Below, in pieces: positions 1 through 12,700 of a stretch of 64,000 bases of DNA. Origin of the DNA: Bretschneidera sinensis (Eukaryota > Streptophyta > Magnoliopsida > Brassicales > Akaniaceae); the NCBI GenBank assembly GCA_023935145.1, contig CM043701.1, positions 74,708,817 through 74,772,816 on the forward strand, read 5' to 3'. Each line of letters begins with the position of its first letter. The first letter of the stretch is position 1. The notes beneath the pieces are model-generated. The model did no database searches and was not told the origin of the DNA. It saw only the letters and a list, made by a program, of their open reading frames with translations. Position numbers and translations under genes: made by a program.

Positions 1-973
1 AAAGTTATCAATATTTCGTTGATCTAATTTATAGAAAAATATTATTCAAGCAACAAAATATATTCCATTCAACAATATAACTTAAATTTTTTTAAGGGCA
101 ATCAGATGTCGTGACGGGGGAAGCATTGTGCCACGCGTTGTTTATCCCCGTCTAGGAGAGGCAAAGAGTGGTTTAGGGAAGCTAGTTACTTTTATTTTTT
201 GAATAAATAACAACATTATTTTAGTAGCTAAACTTGAGAATTTTTGGAAGTGAAATTTTTATATGGAATCCACATATTACACCTAATTCGACACCTGCAC
301 AACTTTTGTACCTATTGGACCTAATATCCATAGTAATGCAGTTGTCTAAAAATCTTATTGTGTCATTTACATCTTTTCAACCATTGGAATTTTTTCGTCT
401 GCCTGCATTTATTTTTGTGGTCAAGCATAAATTCATGAGGCAAGATCTAAAACTATGCCTCTATATTATAGTTATCAATTGTTGTATTCTGAGTTTATAT
501 ACAGTGTGTTACCATTCAATCTTTGATAGTATAGGGAGTTAAGATTTGAAGGAATGAAATTAAATTTTTAGAATAGAAATGAAAAATCTCTTTAGTTCTC
601 CAAGCACATTGAGATTATATTGTCTTTTAATCTATTAATTTCTATGTTGTCAAATTGTGATTTTACTTGCCACATGATAATTTTTTTCATGTTTAGGGGT
701 GTCTATTGAGGATGAATAAACTTCATTCAACCTTACTGATTTTTTATATGCTTTATAAATCAAATTTTACTTGTCAAATACTTGGTATTTTTTTAAATCA
801 TTTGATTATTGTACCATTTGTATGGTAATACTTGTTATTGAATCTTATCTGTGACGTTCACATGTCATCATCTTAAATTTTTCAAGTTCTTTTGACACAA
901 CTTGACTTCATAAGTTAAAGGAGAGGAAAAAGGGTGATAAATTAAAGAATACTCATCAAACAGTTTCCTATGT
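1..973. repeat. Unit half B, copy 1, left part (non-coding)
   Basis: AT-rich non-coding DNA. Positions 1-440 match 42683-43110, including the stretch around 105-175 ('ttaagggca', 'gtggtttagggaagctagttac'-like wording). In copy 2 this same stretch is the right arm of a long inverted repeat. Positions 441-973 are missing from copy 2, where the sequence jumps from the 440-equivalent to the 1115-equivalent. Short open frames here start at TTG and have no counterpart in the other copy, so I call no gene. The left half A of this copy lies outside the window. Confidence 0.6.
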
Positions 974-1732
974 TGTTGGAAATCTAACACCCTATCAATA
1001 ACTACACAATCAAAATATAAAAAATAAAGAAAAATGAACAAAAAACTTTTAAACATGGTTGGTTACACCTCTTTGCCAATGTTCACGAGTCAATTAATAA
1101 TCTATTTTTCATACATTTTGGATGGAGAAAAATGGAGAAAACTCACTATATCATTCCTTTGCCTTTTTTGGATGGAATAAAGTTGATAAAACTCACCACA
1201 CAACATTTTACAAATTTTCTAGCAAAACTTAGTGAACATTCTCCCCAATCTCATAACCCAAAACCCGGATACAACCAATGTTTACTCAACTCTTAGATCA
1301 TTGTAAAACCCACTTTTACAAGTTATATTTGTTTTTTGTTTGTTAGTTTACGTCTGACCAACTATTGCTGCTTAAGAAATAGGGTGATGACAACGTCTCT
1401 TGATGCCTATATTTATAATATTCAATAATTTAGCTTCAAAGTTCTTGGACGTCAATTACTGCATGGTCAAACACTAAACTAAGTCTTGGTTACCAAAATG
1501 CATAGGTCTTCACATCAAGTAACTATTCTTACCAAGTGTCTCGGGATCCATGCCAAGAAGGTTGTTCTTCACACCGAGTTTCTTTGGACCTTATACAAAA
1601 AATTGTGAGCCAATAACATCCAACACGATCAATTTGTCCAACCCTTGAGCTGGATTTTTCTCCACTCAATCAAAACCTTCAAATTTCTGTCATTCTACAA
1701 CATTTAATCAGATTTTGAATGCAATCCTAATA
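974..1732 (-). repeat. TRIM-like element copy 1, 3' LTR
   Basis: This is an LTR-like block read on the minus strand. It is repeated about 0.5 kb further inside the unit as 8554-8862 plus 14860-15227, once the nested copia elements are removed. Shared landmarks are the 'cacacctctttgcc' phrase, the 'aacccaaaacccgg' phrase, 'ttggttaccaa' and 'gggatccatgcca'. It starts at TGTTGGAAATC and ends in AATCCTAATA, which on the minus strand reads TATTAGG, a decayed TGTTGGG start. Directly inside it lies a purine tract on the minus strand (complement of 1733-1748), as expected of a copia polypurine tract. Start and end are good to a few bases. The element carries no coding capacity. Confidence 0.5.
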
Positions 1733-2136
1733 ATCCTCCACCTAGGCCTAAAATCTAATCTTCAATAGTGAATCTGATTCGCTCTTATTCAATAAGTACA
1801 AACCCTCTTTGTTCATGGTATTTCTCAAGGGCACTAATGAACCATTACAAACTTGCATCTTATTTTTCATTCTTAATTGACTTTTCTTTTTCACTCTATT
1901 TCATTCTACTTAACTCCTACAAGTCCTTCATCATGGCGTTGCATTATAATTATGTGTGTTCCTCATCATTGGTGCACTTTATTTTAGAAAAAATCTAGAG
2001 ACTTGGATTTTTATCTGTCCTTCTCTTTCCTGGAAGTCTCTATTCCTTCTGTGTTTAGCTCATCACTAGATATAGTCATAGAAAATTTTTCATCCATGAA
2101 CACACTTGACCCCTAGTACTCATCTTTCACAACCTC
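1733..2136 (-). mobile_element. TRIM-like element copy 1, internal region (3' part)
   Basis: This is the short non-coding interior of the TRIM-like element, continuing at 8363-8553 after the Copia-1 insertion. It begins with the minus-strand polypurine tract. Copy 2 has the matching interior at 43731-44181. The interior totals only about 0.6 kb and I see no gag or pol similarity, so it is either a TRIM or a deletion derivative of a copia element. Confidence 0.45.
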
Positions 2137-3136
2137 TATTGGAAATCACCTTGACAAGATGCCCAGGTAGTTATCTTCCAAACACCCAAGTCTAGAATGA
2201 ATTGTAGAAAGAAATACAGCAATCAAAAGCAAGAAAGAAAAGAAGATAAGCGATTTATTATCGAGGTTCGGCAATACCCTACGTCCCCGTGAGTTCCTCT
2301 GAACTTTCTGCACTAAATCAATAGTTCTTTACAATTACAGCAACCCTCTTCAAGAAGCTCAAGTTCTTGAAGAAACCAAGAAGAGAAGAAAGAAGATGAT
2401 AAGAACTATTACAATGCTCACTATCTATACTACTCTCTCTTCTTTACAACTAGCCTCTCTACAATGAGTCCTTCTTGTGTTTTGTGTCATTGCACTCTCA
2501 CACAATTCTCTATTGTATTGTGTCTTGTCACTCTTAACAATTGATCTCAAATATGTCACAATCTTATTTTTGTACATGAAAATGAAGCTAGGTGACCCTT
2601 TATATAGTGCACCAACTTCTTGTCCAATCTTGAGAGTCAATCTCCACCCTTAGATCTTGATGACCACTTAACCATGGCCCTCCATCAATCCTAAGTGGTG
2701 TTGTGTGTTTTAACCTTTCATCCATGCACCTAAGAGGAGGTTTAAGTAAGATGTCCATGTGTGCTTCAGTGTGCCTAGCGCCTAGGCACTAAACAGGGGG
2801 CGGTGAGGCGCTAGGCAGAGTCCCTTTGCACCATGTTATGGGCGGTGCGGCGCTGGTTGAGGGGTGGTGTGGTGCTACCCTACTTCAAGCCAACTCCTTG
2901 CTGGGCGGTGTGGTGCTAGTGAAGGGGCGGTGTGGCGCACACTAATGCTACCCTTCACACAGCAGTGCGTACTACTTTGCTTGGTTGATTAGGGGTGTGC
3001 ACACACACCCAAAGTGATGCACACACTTGTGTGTAATCCTTTAACATGATGTATTTTAATCTTTCAACCTTGATTTAGACTTTAACAATCTTTGAACCAT
3101 GTTTAGACATGTTTAAACCTTAGACAAATACCAACA
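2137..3136 (-). repeat. Copia-1 3' LTR
   Basis: This LTR is about 1 kb and is repeated at 7379-8357. On the minus strand it runs from TGTTGGTATTTG to an end that was originally CCAACA. It contains a CpG-rich block (about 2760-2950), the 19-nt hairpin at 2771-2789 and a TATA-like box at 2599-2606. The two LTRs differ at scattered positions, so the insertion is not recent. Confidence 0.9.
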
Positions 3137-3152
3137 ATCTCTACCTTTCTCT
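3137..3152 (-). other. Copia-1 polypurine tract
   Basis: The complement reads AGAAAGGTAGAGAT immediately before the TGTTGG of the 3' LTR. The same tract sits at 35196-35208 in Copia-3. In copia elements this primes plus-strand DNA synthesis. Confidence 0.75.
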
Positions 3153-3216
3153 AAGTGTTTAAACCTGAACCATTGTGCAGAAAGCTTCAGGATCCAAACT
3201 CATCTTGAGTCATCAA

Positions 3217-6200
3217 TTAACCAACTCCAATCCTAAGTAGTCCAAGGCAATGATTGAACTTACTTAGAGGTAGAACTTTAGTACCTAAATCCACAGGATT
3301 TTCTTCCTTGGCTACCTTGTCTACATGGATGCATCCTTTCGTAACATTTTCCCGAATGAAATGTTACCGAACATCCATGTGCTTTGTCCTCTCATGGAAC
3401 ACCAGATTCTTACGCAAGTGTAATGCACTTTGACTATCCCAAAACACCACAAATTACTCCTCCAGTACCTTCAACTCTTCCAGCAACCCTTTGCACCATA
3501 TAGCTTCCTCAATGGCCTCCGTAGCCGCTATGTACTTAGCCTCGGTTGTTGAGAGTGCTACCACCGGCTGCAACTGAGCCTTCCAACTTACACAACATCC
3601 GTTTAAGTTGAAGAAGTAGGAGGTAATCGATCTCCTTTTATCCCGATCTGCTCCATAGTCTGAATCCGCAAAACCCTTAAAGCAGATGGATTTACCCCTC
3701 TTCACATAAACTAGCCCTACTTCTGGGCTTTCTTTCAAGTACCTCAGCAACCACTTCATCCCAAGCCAATGCTCCTTTCCAAGATTACTAATAAACCTAC
3801 TAAGAATACTCATTGCATAAGCAATGTCAGGTCTAGTGCTTACCATGGTGAACATAATAGAACCAACCGTACTAGATTAAGGGACTTTTTCCATTTCCTT
3901 CTTCTCCGCCTCCGATCTCAGACATTGATTGCTAGAGAACTTGAAATGACCAGCAAGGGGAACTGTCACTGGTTTGCTATCTTCCATAGAGAATTTAGAT
4001 ATCATCTTCTCTATGTAGGAAGTTTGAGAGATCTTCAATCTGTTTCTCTCTCTTTCTCGGATGATACACATCCCAAGGATCTTCTGTGCATGGCCAAGAT
4101 CCTTCATCTCAAACTCCTTTCTAAGTTGAGCCTTCAATTTCCTTATCATCTCCATGCTGCTCCTAACTAGCAATATGTCATCAACATAGATGAGGATGAT
4201 CAGCACTTCCTCAACCTTCTACCCTTTATAGTACAAGCACGAATCATAGTAGCTCCTCATGAAACCCAAGCTGATTATAAAGGAATCAAACCTCTTATTC
4301 CATTGCCGAGGTGATTGCTTTAGGTCATAGAGAGATTTCTTCAATTTGCACACTAACTCTCCCTTCCTTCCTTCTTCATAACCTTCGGGTTACCTCATGT
4401 AAATGGTCTCATCAAGCTCTCCTTATAAGAACGTTGTCTTCACATTTATTTGCTCAATTTCCCAATCAAATTGGACCACCAATGCTAACACTATTCGTAT
4501 CGTCTTGTACTTCACAACTGGTGCCACCAGCCTAGCTTTATATCGGACTTCATCCCCTGGAGTATTCCCTTCTTTGATCTTGTAGAGCCATCTACAATCC
4601 ATAACTCTCTGTTTTTCAGGTTTGGGTACCAACTCCCAAGAGTTGTTCTTAATCAAAGAATCTATTTCCTCCTCCATAGCCAGCTGCCACTTTGACGAAT
4701 CCTTACACTCCATGGCATCCGTGTAAGTTTTTGGTTCAACCTCTCCTTCTATCCAAGGAGCTGCTACATTAGCATCCGTAAACCCATATCTCAAAGGTGG
4801 TCTAACCACCCTCCTTCCCCAGTCTCTTGTGAGCTGGTAGTCATTTTGACTTGCTGTATCAAGCTCTTCTAGTTCAGCCTCTTCTTGAGTTTCTTGAGCT
4901 TGGCCTTCATTCAAGGGCTCTACCTGGTTCGAACCATTTTGCCTCCTTTGCTCTACCTGAACCAAGTTCTCCTTGATACGATGCTCCACAACTTCCAAAC
5001 TGGTTTGCTCACTAGCCCCTGCAGGGTTAGTTTTCTCCAAGTAGGGAAATAACAATTCATTAAAAATAGCATCCCTACTTATAATAAGTTTCATACCCTT
5101 CTTTTCTACGGACCACAACCTATATCCCTTAACCCCATCACCATATCCTAGAAATACATATTTTCTAGATCTTGGGCTAAGTTTATCCTCCTTTTGATGT
5201 GCATATGCAGCACATCCAAAAGTCCTAAGGTTGCTTAATTCATGGGTTTTTCCACTCCACATCTCAATGGGAGTCTTGAGCTCTAAAGCTCTATAGGGTG
5301 ATCTATTTACCAAGTATGCAGCTGTAGCCACAGCTTCTCCCCAAAATTAATTTGGTAAACCAGATCCTATTAACATGCACCTAACCTTTTCTATAAGGGT
5401 TCTATTCATCCTCTCAGCAACTCCATTTTGCTGAGGTGTTTTTACAACCATTCTATGCCTTAGAATGCCATTTAATTCACAGAATTTATCAAAATCCTTA
5501 TTGCAAAATTCTAAGTCATTATCGGTTCGTAAAGCCTTAACTACCTTACCCGTTTGAGTTTCCAGCAACTTCTTCCATACAATAAATTTATCCAAGGCAT
5601 CTGATTTATTTCTAAGTAAATAAACCCACACTCTTCTTGAATAATCATAAATTAAAGACAGAAAGTAAAAGTTATCTCCCTATGTTGTTGTTCTTGCTGG
5701 TCCCTAAAGGTCCGAATGAATGTAGTCAAGAATCCCCTTAGACTTGTGCACTTTGGTGTTGAAGCTGACCCGGTGTTGCTTCCCAAGAATGCAACTCTCA
5801 CAGAAATCTAGCTTCTCTATTTTGTCACCTCTAAGTAAACCATCCTTGCTAAGAACTTGCAGGCCCTTTTCGCTCATGTGTCCCAAGCAAGTGTGCCAAA
5901 GGGCTACCTTATCCATCTTAGCCATCAAGCTTGCTGCCTGATCATTGATTTCTGTCTCTCCAATCATCTTATAGAGTCCATCGTTTCTTGCTGTCTTGAT
6001 CACTACCAAAGATCCCTTGGTCACCTTGATCTTTCCTCCCTCTACTTTGCTTGTATACCCCATGGAATCCAGCTGCCCCAATGAGATCAAATTTCTCTTC
6101 AAATCTGGAAGATACCTCACATTTTGTAGTAGCCTTGTGACACCATCAAACATCCTCAATTGGATGACTCCAATCCCTCTCACTTGGCAAGAATTCTTGA

Positions 6201-7140
6201 ACCATTCTTTGTGAGGGCACATGTGATAAGTGCACCCAGAATCAAGAATCCACTTTTCGCTGCCTTGCCTCCTACTCACATTTGAGCACACAACAAGAAC
6301 ATCATCTTACTGTTCTCCTTTGGCAACCGAAGCCTCTCCATTGTTGGTATGGCTTCTCCTCTCATCCCACATCCTCTTCTTGCAATCTTTCTTGAAATGG
6401 CCCTTTTTGTTGCAGTAGAAGCATCGTCTTCCTCCTCCAAGTCTTGTCTTGGAATGAGATTTCCCATGGCTCTACCCTCTACCTCTTGATTTCTCTCGGT
6501 ATTTGCCATGAGTGCTACTGCCATTCCGAGTTGCTGGCCTTCCTCTTATGAACAGCCCATCTCCACTTGATATCTCCTTCATCTTGGCTTTGAAATCATG
6601 TGCCCTTATGGCATTGATCACAATCTCCTTTGTTAAAGTATCCCTTCCATACTCAATAGCATTAATCAAATTATTAAAGTAATCAAGAAGAAAATTTAAC
6701 AAGATAACAGCCAATTGTTCATCCAGAAATGTAATGCTACAGCTATTCAAATCTTGAACTAGCTTAATAAAGACATCAAGATTATCTTGCAACTCTTTAC
6801 TAGGATCCATTTTAAAAGCAAAGATTCTTTTAAGAAGAAAAATTTTGTTAGGGAGAGTTTTGGGAAGAAGTAACTCATATAGTTTCTTCCATATGACTGC
6901 CGGATCTTCCGAGTCTTCGCACTCCCTTGTGACACTATCCGACATGTGCAAGAAAATGGTGCTGTAAGCCATGTTCTTCATCTCAATCTGCTGGTCCTCT
7001 GTAACACTTGCTGGAAAAACATCATCTTCTCCAATAACCAAGTCCACTTTCTGTTGCATTAGAACCGCCTTGATCTTTCGCTTCAAAAGGGCAAAGTCTC
7101 CCTTTCCATCAAACTTCTCAACACAGAAATTTGAAGCCAT
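3217..7140 (-). pseudogene. Copia-1 gag-pol polyprotein, degenerate
   Basis: The start ATG at 7140 opens a frame beginning MASNFCVEKFDGKGDF, typical of plant copia gag. Further along are a CCHC zinc-knuckle region (about 6360-6440, frameshifted), the protease motif ILDSGCTYHM near 6250, the integrase zinc-binding and core region (about 5900-5350, with ALRTDN), the integrase C-terminal part (about 5330-4900), reverse transcriptase with YVDD at 4177-4188, and RNase H (about 3690-3480, FADSDYGADRDKRRS, then ALSTTEAKYIAA). The end is placed at a TAA at 3217-3219 after the conserved tail LRIGVG, shared with Copia-3. Several stops and frameshifts split it into at least six open pieces. Known copia proteins of this type encode capsid and all replication enzymes. 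I infer no activity. Confidence 0.9.
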
Positions 7141-7365
7141 CTTTGCAAACAAGATCCCAGATTTATGTAATACCCACAAATGCTTTCTTCAACCTCAAGA
7201 ACATGATTGAAGATGGATCTTAACACCGTTCTTGAATCACCTTCAAGAACACGATCTGATCTTGATCTTTACTCCGTTCTTGAATCACCCAAGATGTTGA
7301 TCTTTGATTCTTGGAGTCTTGACTCCGTAACCTTCTTGTTCTTGCTCCAATACCTAGCTATGCAA

Positions 7366-7378
7366 GCTCTGATACCAC
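7366..7378 (-). other. Copia-1 primer-binding site (initiator tRNA-Met type)
   Basis: The complement reads GTGGTATCAGAGC directly inside the 5' LTR. TGGTATCAGAGC is the standard plant site pairing with the 3' end of initiator methionine tRNA. Confidence 0.85.
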
Positions 7379-8357
7379 TGTTGGAAATCACCTTGACAAG
7401 ATTCCCAGGTGGTGATCTTCCAAACACCCAAGTCTAGAATGACTTGTAGAAAGAAATACAGCAATCGAAAGCAAGAAAGAAAAGAAGACAAGCGATTTGT
7501 TATCGAGGTTCGGCAATAGCCTACATCCCCGTGAGTTCCTCTGAACTCTCTGCACTAAATCAATGGTTCTTTATAATTACAGCAACCCTCTTCAAGAAGC
7601 TCAAGTTCTTGAAGAAACCAAGAAAAGAAGAAAAAAGATGATAAGAACTATTTCAATGCTCTCTATCTATACTACTCTCTCTTCTTTACAACCAGCCTCT
7701 CTACAATGAATCCCTCTTGTGTTTTGTGTCTTTGCACTCTCACACAATTCTCTCTTGTATTGTGTCTTGTCACTCTTTACAAATGATCTCAAAGTATGCC
7801 ACAATCTTATTGTTGTACATGAAAATGAAGCTAGGTGACCCTCTATATAGTGCACCAACTTCTTGTCCAATCTTGAGAGTCAATCTCCACCCTTAGATCT
7901 TGATGACCATTTAACCATGGCCCTCCATCAATCCTAAGTTGTGTTGTGCATTTTAACCTTGCATCCACACACCTAAGAGGAGGTTTAAGCAAGCTATCCA
8001 TGTGTGCTTCAGTGTGCCTAGCGCCTAGGCGCCGAACAGGGGGTGGTGAGGCGCTAGGCAGAGTCCCTTTGCACCACGTTCTGGGTGGTGCGGCACTGCC
8101 TTGCTTCAAGCCAACTCCTTGTTGGGCGATGCGAAGCTAGTGAAGGGGTTGTGTGGTGCACACTGATGCTGCCCTTCACACAGCAGTGCACACTACTTTG
8201 CTTGGTTGATTAGGGGTGTGCACACACACCCAAAGTGATGCACAAACATGTGTGCAGTCCTTTAACATGCTGTAGTTTAATCTTCCAACCTTGGTTTAGA
8301 ATTTGACCATCTTTGCACCATGTTTAGACATGTTTAAACCTTAGAAAAATACCAACA
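7379..8357 (-). repeat. Copia-1 5' LTR
   Basis: This copy matches 2137-3136. It is bounded by TGTTGGAAATCACC on the left and ACCAACA on the right, next to the target duplication. The TATA-like box is at 7842-7850 (minus strand), the hairpin at 8014-8032 carries one stem change, and the CpG-rich block is at about 8010-8160. This is the LTR that would drive transcription. Confidence 0.9.
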
Positions 8358-8553
8358 ACCTCCTGCCCATCAAAACTTCTTTTCTCAACAATAACGTCGT
8401 GACTATGTAATCTTCTCTTGGTGGCAAATACTCATCATCTAGGAACTTACTACTGAATAATTTAGTGATAACTACATTGAAAAACTAATATCCATACTTT
8501 CATGTACATCCCTAAAAATTTGTCATTGTTAGAACCTTGCTGTGATACCGATT

Positions 8554-8862
8554 TTTTGGGAATTTAAAACTTAGTTAAGTACAACCACTAAATCACAATA
8601 GCAAAAATAAAGAGAAACGAACACAAGAATTTTTAACATGATTTGGCACACCTCTTTTCCTCCGACAATGAGTTAATCAAAATTCAATTTTTTCAATTTT
8701 TTGATGAAGGAAAGCTGGAAAAGCTCACTATACCATTCCTTTACAACTTTTGGATGGAGGAAAATCTATTAAAACTCACTACACAACAATACACAATTTT
8801 TCTAGCGAAACTTAGTAAACACCCTCCCGAATCTCACAACCCAAAACCCTAATAAACCTAAT
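8554..8862 (-). repeat. TRIM-like element copy 1, 5' LTR, first part
   Basis: This is the second LTR of the TRIM-like element, cut by the Copia-2 insertion at 8862 and resuming at 14860. Just outside it, 8541-8552 (complement ATCGGTATCACA) resembles a decayed Met-type primer site, which places the 5' LTR on this side for a minus-strand element. Phrases 'ggcacacctctttt' and 'cacaacccaaaaccct' match the 3' LTR at 974-1732. Confidence 0.5.
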
Positions 8863-9711
8863 TGTTGGAAAATCACCTCAAGAATCCCAGGTTATGATCT
8901 TTCTAAACACCCAAATCCAGAATGATTTGGACCAAAACAAGAATCAAACCACAAAAGAGAAAACACAAGCAATTGTTATCGACGTTCGAAAATTTGCCTA
9001 CGTTCCCGTGAGCTCCTCCGAGCTCTCTGCACTAAATCAATGGAGTTTTTACAATTACAACAACACCTTTTAAAGAACCATATGTTCTTGAAGAATGAGA
9101 GAAGAGAAAAGAAAGAGATAAGAACTAAGTGTTTCCCTGGAATTTTCCCCAAGAAAATTCTAATTACAAATCCCTACAACCGCAATCTCTCTTGCACTCT
9201 TTCACTAGAAAAAGCTCTGAATATTTGAGAGTCTTTCTCTCTAAACATCCAGCTAATCTTGGAATGAGTCTCTCTTCTTATTGTGTGTCTAGTTATCTTG
9301 TTATTGCTCCTAGATAACCCTTTATATATAGAGCAATAACTACCATGACCAATCTTGAGGTCAATCTCAACCCTTAGATCTCAAGAACCAAAGAATCATG
9401 GCTCTCTAAGTGGTATAAGTAAACTTGTGCATTTTAATCAACACCCATGCATTAGCTGAAAAATGTTGAAATCAAGTGTTAGGTGTGCCTCGCGTCGTGG
9501 CTCAGAATAGGGCAGGCCATTGCGTACAACAGAGGAGAACTTCATCATTTGCTAGAGGCCGTGGCGCACCAAGCTTGAGCCGCGGCGCACACCTGGAGAT
9601 GGATTTCCTCCCTTGCTGGAGGGCGCGGTGCACCAAGCATAAGTCGTGGTGTGCACCTACTGCTAAAGCTAGATATCTCCAACCTTTTAATTCTTAGACA
9701 AATTCCCAACA
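8863..9711 (-). repeat. Copia-2 3' LTR
   Basis: Bounded by TGTTGGAAAATCACC and TTCCCAACA, and repeated at 14011-14854. A TATA-like box is at 9321-9330 (minus strand) and a CpG-rich block with repeated GCCGNGGCGCACC-like words lies at about 9485-9660. Confidence 0.9.
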
Positions 9712-9792
9712 AACTCTACCTTTGTCTAAGCAATTAATCCAAAACCCATTGGGCAGAGAACTCAGGATCCAAACTCAACATGAGTCAACACA

Positions 9793-12700
9793 TCATCCGA
9801 CTCCAATTCTAAGAAGTCTAAGGCAATGATTGAACTTGCTTAGAGGTAGAATTTTAGTGCCTAAATATGTAGGATTTTCTTCCGTTGCCACTTTCTCCAC
9901 ATGAATGCTTCATTCTAAACATTTTCTCGAATGAAATGATACCAAACATACATATGCTTAGTCCTCTCATGGAACACTGGATTCTTACACACATACAACG
10001 CACTTTGGCTATCCGAATACACCACAACTTGCTTTTTTAGGACTTTCAACTCTTCCAACAACCCTTTATACCATATAACCTCTTTAATAGTTTTCGTTGC
10101 TGCTATGTACTCTGCTTCGGTTGTTGAGAATGCTACCTCCGGCTGCAACTGAGCCTTCTAACTTATACAACATCTGTTTAAGTTGAAGAAGTATGAGGTA
10201 ATCAATCTTCTCTTATCCCGGTCTGCTCCATAGTCTGAATCAGCATAACCTTCTAACCAGATGGACTTACTCCTCTTCTCGTAAACAAGCCCCACATTTG
10301 AGCTTCCCTTCAAATACCTCAGCAACCACTTCATCCCAAGCCAATGCTCCTTTCCAGGATTACTCATAAACCTGCTGAGAAAACTAATGGCATGAGAAAT
10401 ATCGGGTCTAGTGCTTACCATGGTGAACATGACTGATCCAACAACACTAGAGTAAGGGGCATTTTCCATTTCCTTCTTCTCCACATCCGATCTAGGACAT
10501 TGATCGTTGGAGAACTTGAAATGACCAGCAAAGGGAATCTTTACTGGATTACTATCTTCCATAGAGAACTTAGATATCATCTTTTCTAGGTAAGAAGTTT
10601 GAGAAACCTTCAACCTGTTTCTCTCCCTTTCCTAGATTATACTCATCCCAAGGATTTTTTGTGCATAACCAAAATCCTTCATCTCAAACTCCGAACTGAG
10701 TTGAGACTTCAACTTTTCTATCCTCTCATTGCTGTAACCAACCAACAGCATATCATCAACATATATGAGGATAATCACCATTTCCTCCACCTTATAACCT
10801 TTGTAGTACAAGCATGAATCATAGTAGCTCCTCATGAAACCTAAGCTAGTTACAAAGGAATTGAACCTCTTATTCCATTGCCGAGATGATTGCTTCAGGC
10901 CATAGAGAGATTTCTTTAATTTTCACACCAAATCCCCTGCCTTCCTTCCTCATAACCTTCAAGTTGTCTCATCTAGATGGTCTCATTAAGCTCTCCATGT
11001 AAGAACACTGTCTTCACATCCATTTGCTCGATCTCCCAATAAAATTGGACAACCATAGCTAGCACTATCCTTATCGCCTTATATTTCACAACGGTGAGAA
11101 AATTTCTATGAAATCTATGCCTTCTCTTTGTGTGAACCCCTTCGCCACCAGGCTAGCCTTATACCGGACTTTATCCCCCAGAAAGTTTCCTTATTTGATC
11201 TTGTAAATCCACTTACAATCCACAACTCTCTGTTTTTCTGGTTTAGGCACCAATTCCCAAGAGTTGTTCTTCCTCAAAGAATGCATTTCCTCATCTATAG
11301 CTAGCTTCCATCTTGATGAATCCTTACAACCCATGGCATCAATGTAAGTTTCTAGTTCAATTATCCCTCCTTCTGAATAAGGAGCTACTACATTAGCATC
11401 TGCAAAACCATATCTCAAAGGTGATCTGATCTGCCTCCTTTCCTGATCCCTTGTGAGCTGATAATCATTCTGATTTGCTGCATCATCCCCTTTTAGTTCA
11501 GCCTCCTCTTCAGTGTCTTGAGCTTGGCCTTCATCAATCCAAACCCTCTTGCCTTCCTTGCTCTACCTGAACTGAATTTTCTTTGATGCTATGCTCCACA
11601 TAAACCGGGCTGGTTTGCTCACTTTCCCCAGCAGGGTTAGTTTTCTCCAAATAGGGAAATAATAGCTCATTAAAAATGACATCCCTACTTATTATGAGTT
11701 TAGTTCCTTTTGGCTCTAAGGACCACAAACTATACCCCTTAACCCCTTCACCATATCCTAGAAACACACATTTTCTAGACCTTAGGCTAAGTTTATCATC
11801 CTTTTGATGTGCAAACGCAGCACATCCAAATGTCCTAAGGTTGCTTAACTCAGGGGGCTTTCCACTCCACATCTCCTCGAGAGTCTTAAGATCCAAAGCT
11901 CTCGAGGGTGGTGATCTATTAACCAAATACACAGCAGTAGACACAGCTTCCCCCTAAAAAAATTTGGGTAAACCGAACCCAATAATCATGCACCTAACCT
12001 TTTCCAACAAGGTCCTATTCATCCTCTTAGCAACTCCGTTTTGCTGAGAGGTTTTCACAACTATTATGTGTCTTAGAATCCCATTTAACTCACAAAATTT
12101 GTCAAAATCTTGATTGCAAAATTTTAAGCCATTATCGGTTCTTAAAACATTAACTACCTTGCTCGTTTGAGTTTCCAGCAACTTTTTCCACACTATAAAC
12201 TTATTTAAAGCATCTGATTTATTTTTAAACAAATAAACCCAAACCTTTCTAGAATAGTCATCAATTAAAGAAAGAAAGTAAAGATTACCTCCTTGTGTTG
12301 GTGTTCTTGCTGGCCCCCAAAGATCAGTATGAATGTAGTTAATAATACCCTTTAACTTATTCACTCCGGTGTTGAAGCTAATCTGATGTTGCTTCCCAAG
12401 AACGCAACTCTTGCAGAAATCAAGTTTTTCTTCCTTGTCACCATCAAGTAAACCATTCTTGCTGAGAACTTGCAGCCCCATTTCGCTCATGTGTCCCAAG
12501 CGATTGTACCAAAGAACCACCTTATCAATCTTAGCCATCAAGCTTGCTACTTGATATTTGATGTCAGTCTCTCCAATCATCTCATAGAGACTATCCTTTA
12601 TTGCTGCTTTGATCACCACCAAGGCTCCCTTGGTTACCTTGATCTTTCCTCCCTCTACTTTATATGTGTACCTCATAGAATCTAGCTGCCCTAATGAGAT

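Larger units (their letters stand above)
2137..8357 (-). mobile_element. Copia-1, Ty1/copia LTR retrotransposon (nested)
   Basis: This is a complete but inactive copia element read on the minus strand. It is flanked by the 5-bp target duplication ACCTC (2132-2136 and 8358-8362). Removing it restores the sequence seen uninterrupted at about 44115-44140 in copy 2. The outer left terminus reads TATTGG instead of TGTTGG. In transcription order it holds the 5' LTR (7379-8357), a Met-type primer site, gag-protease-integrase-RT-RNase H (7140-3217), a polypurine tract and the 3' LTR (2137-3136). It is the same family as Copia-3, as shown by near-identical LTR phrases, the same hairpin and matching proteins. 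The reading frame is broken, so it would have to be mobilised in trans if at all. Confidence 0.93.

Noticed and set aside
234..542. 102-codon frame in the first kilobase
   Set aside because: Starts at TTG, is AT-driven in composition, and is not kept open in the matching part of copy 2 (42900-43180).
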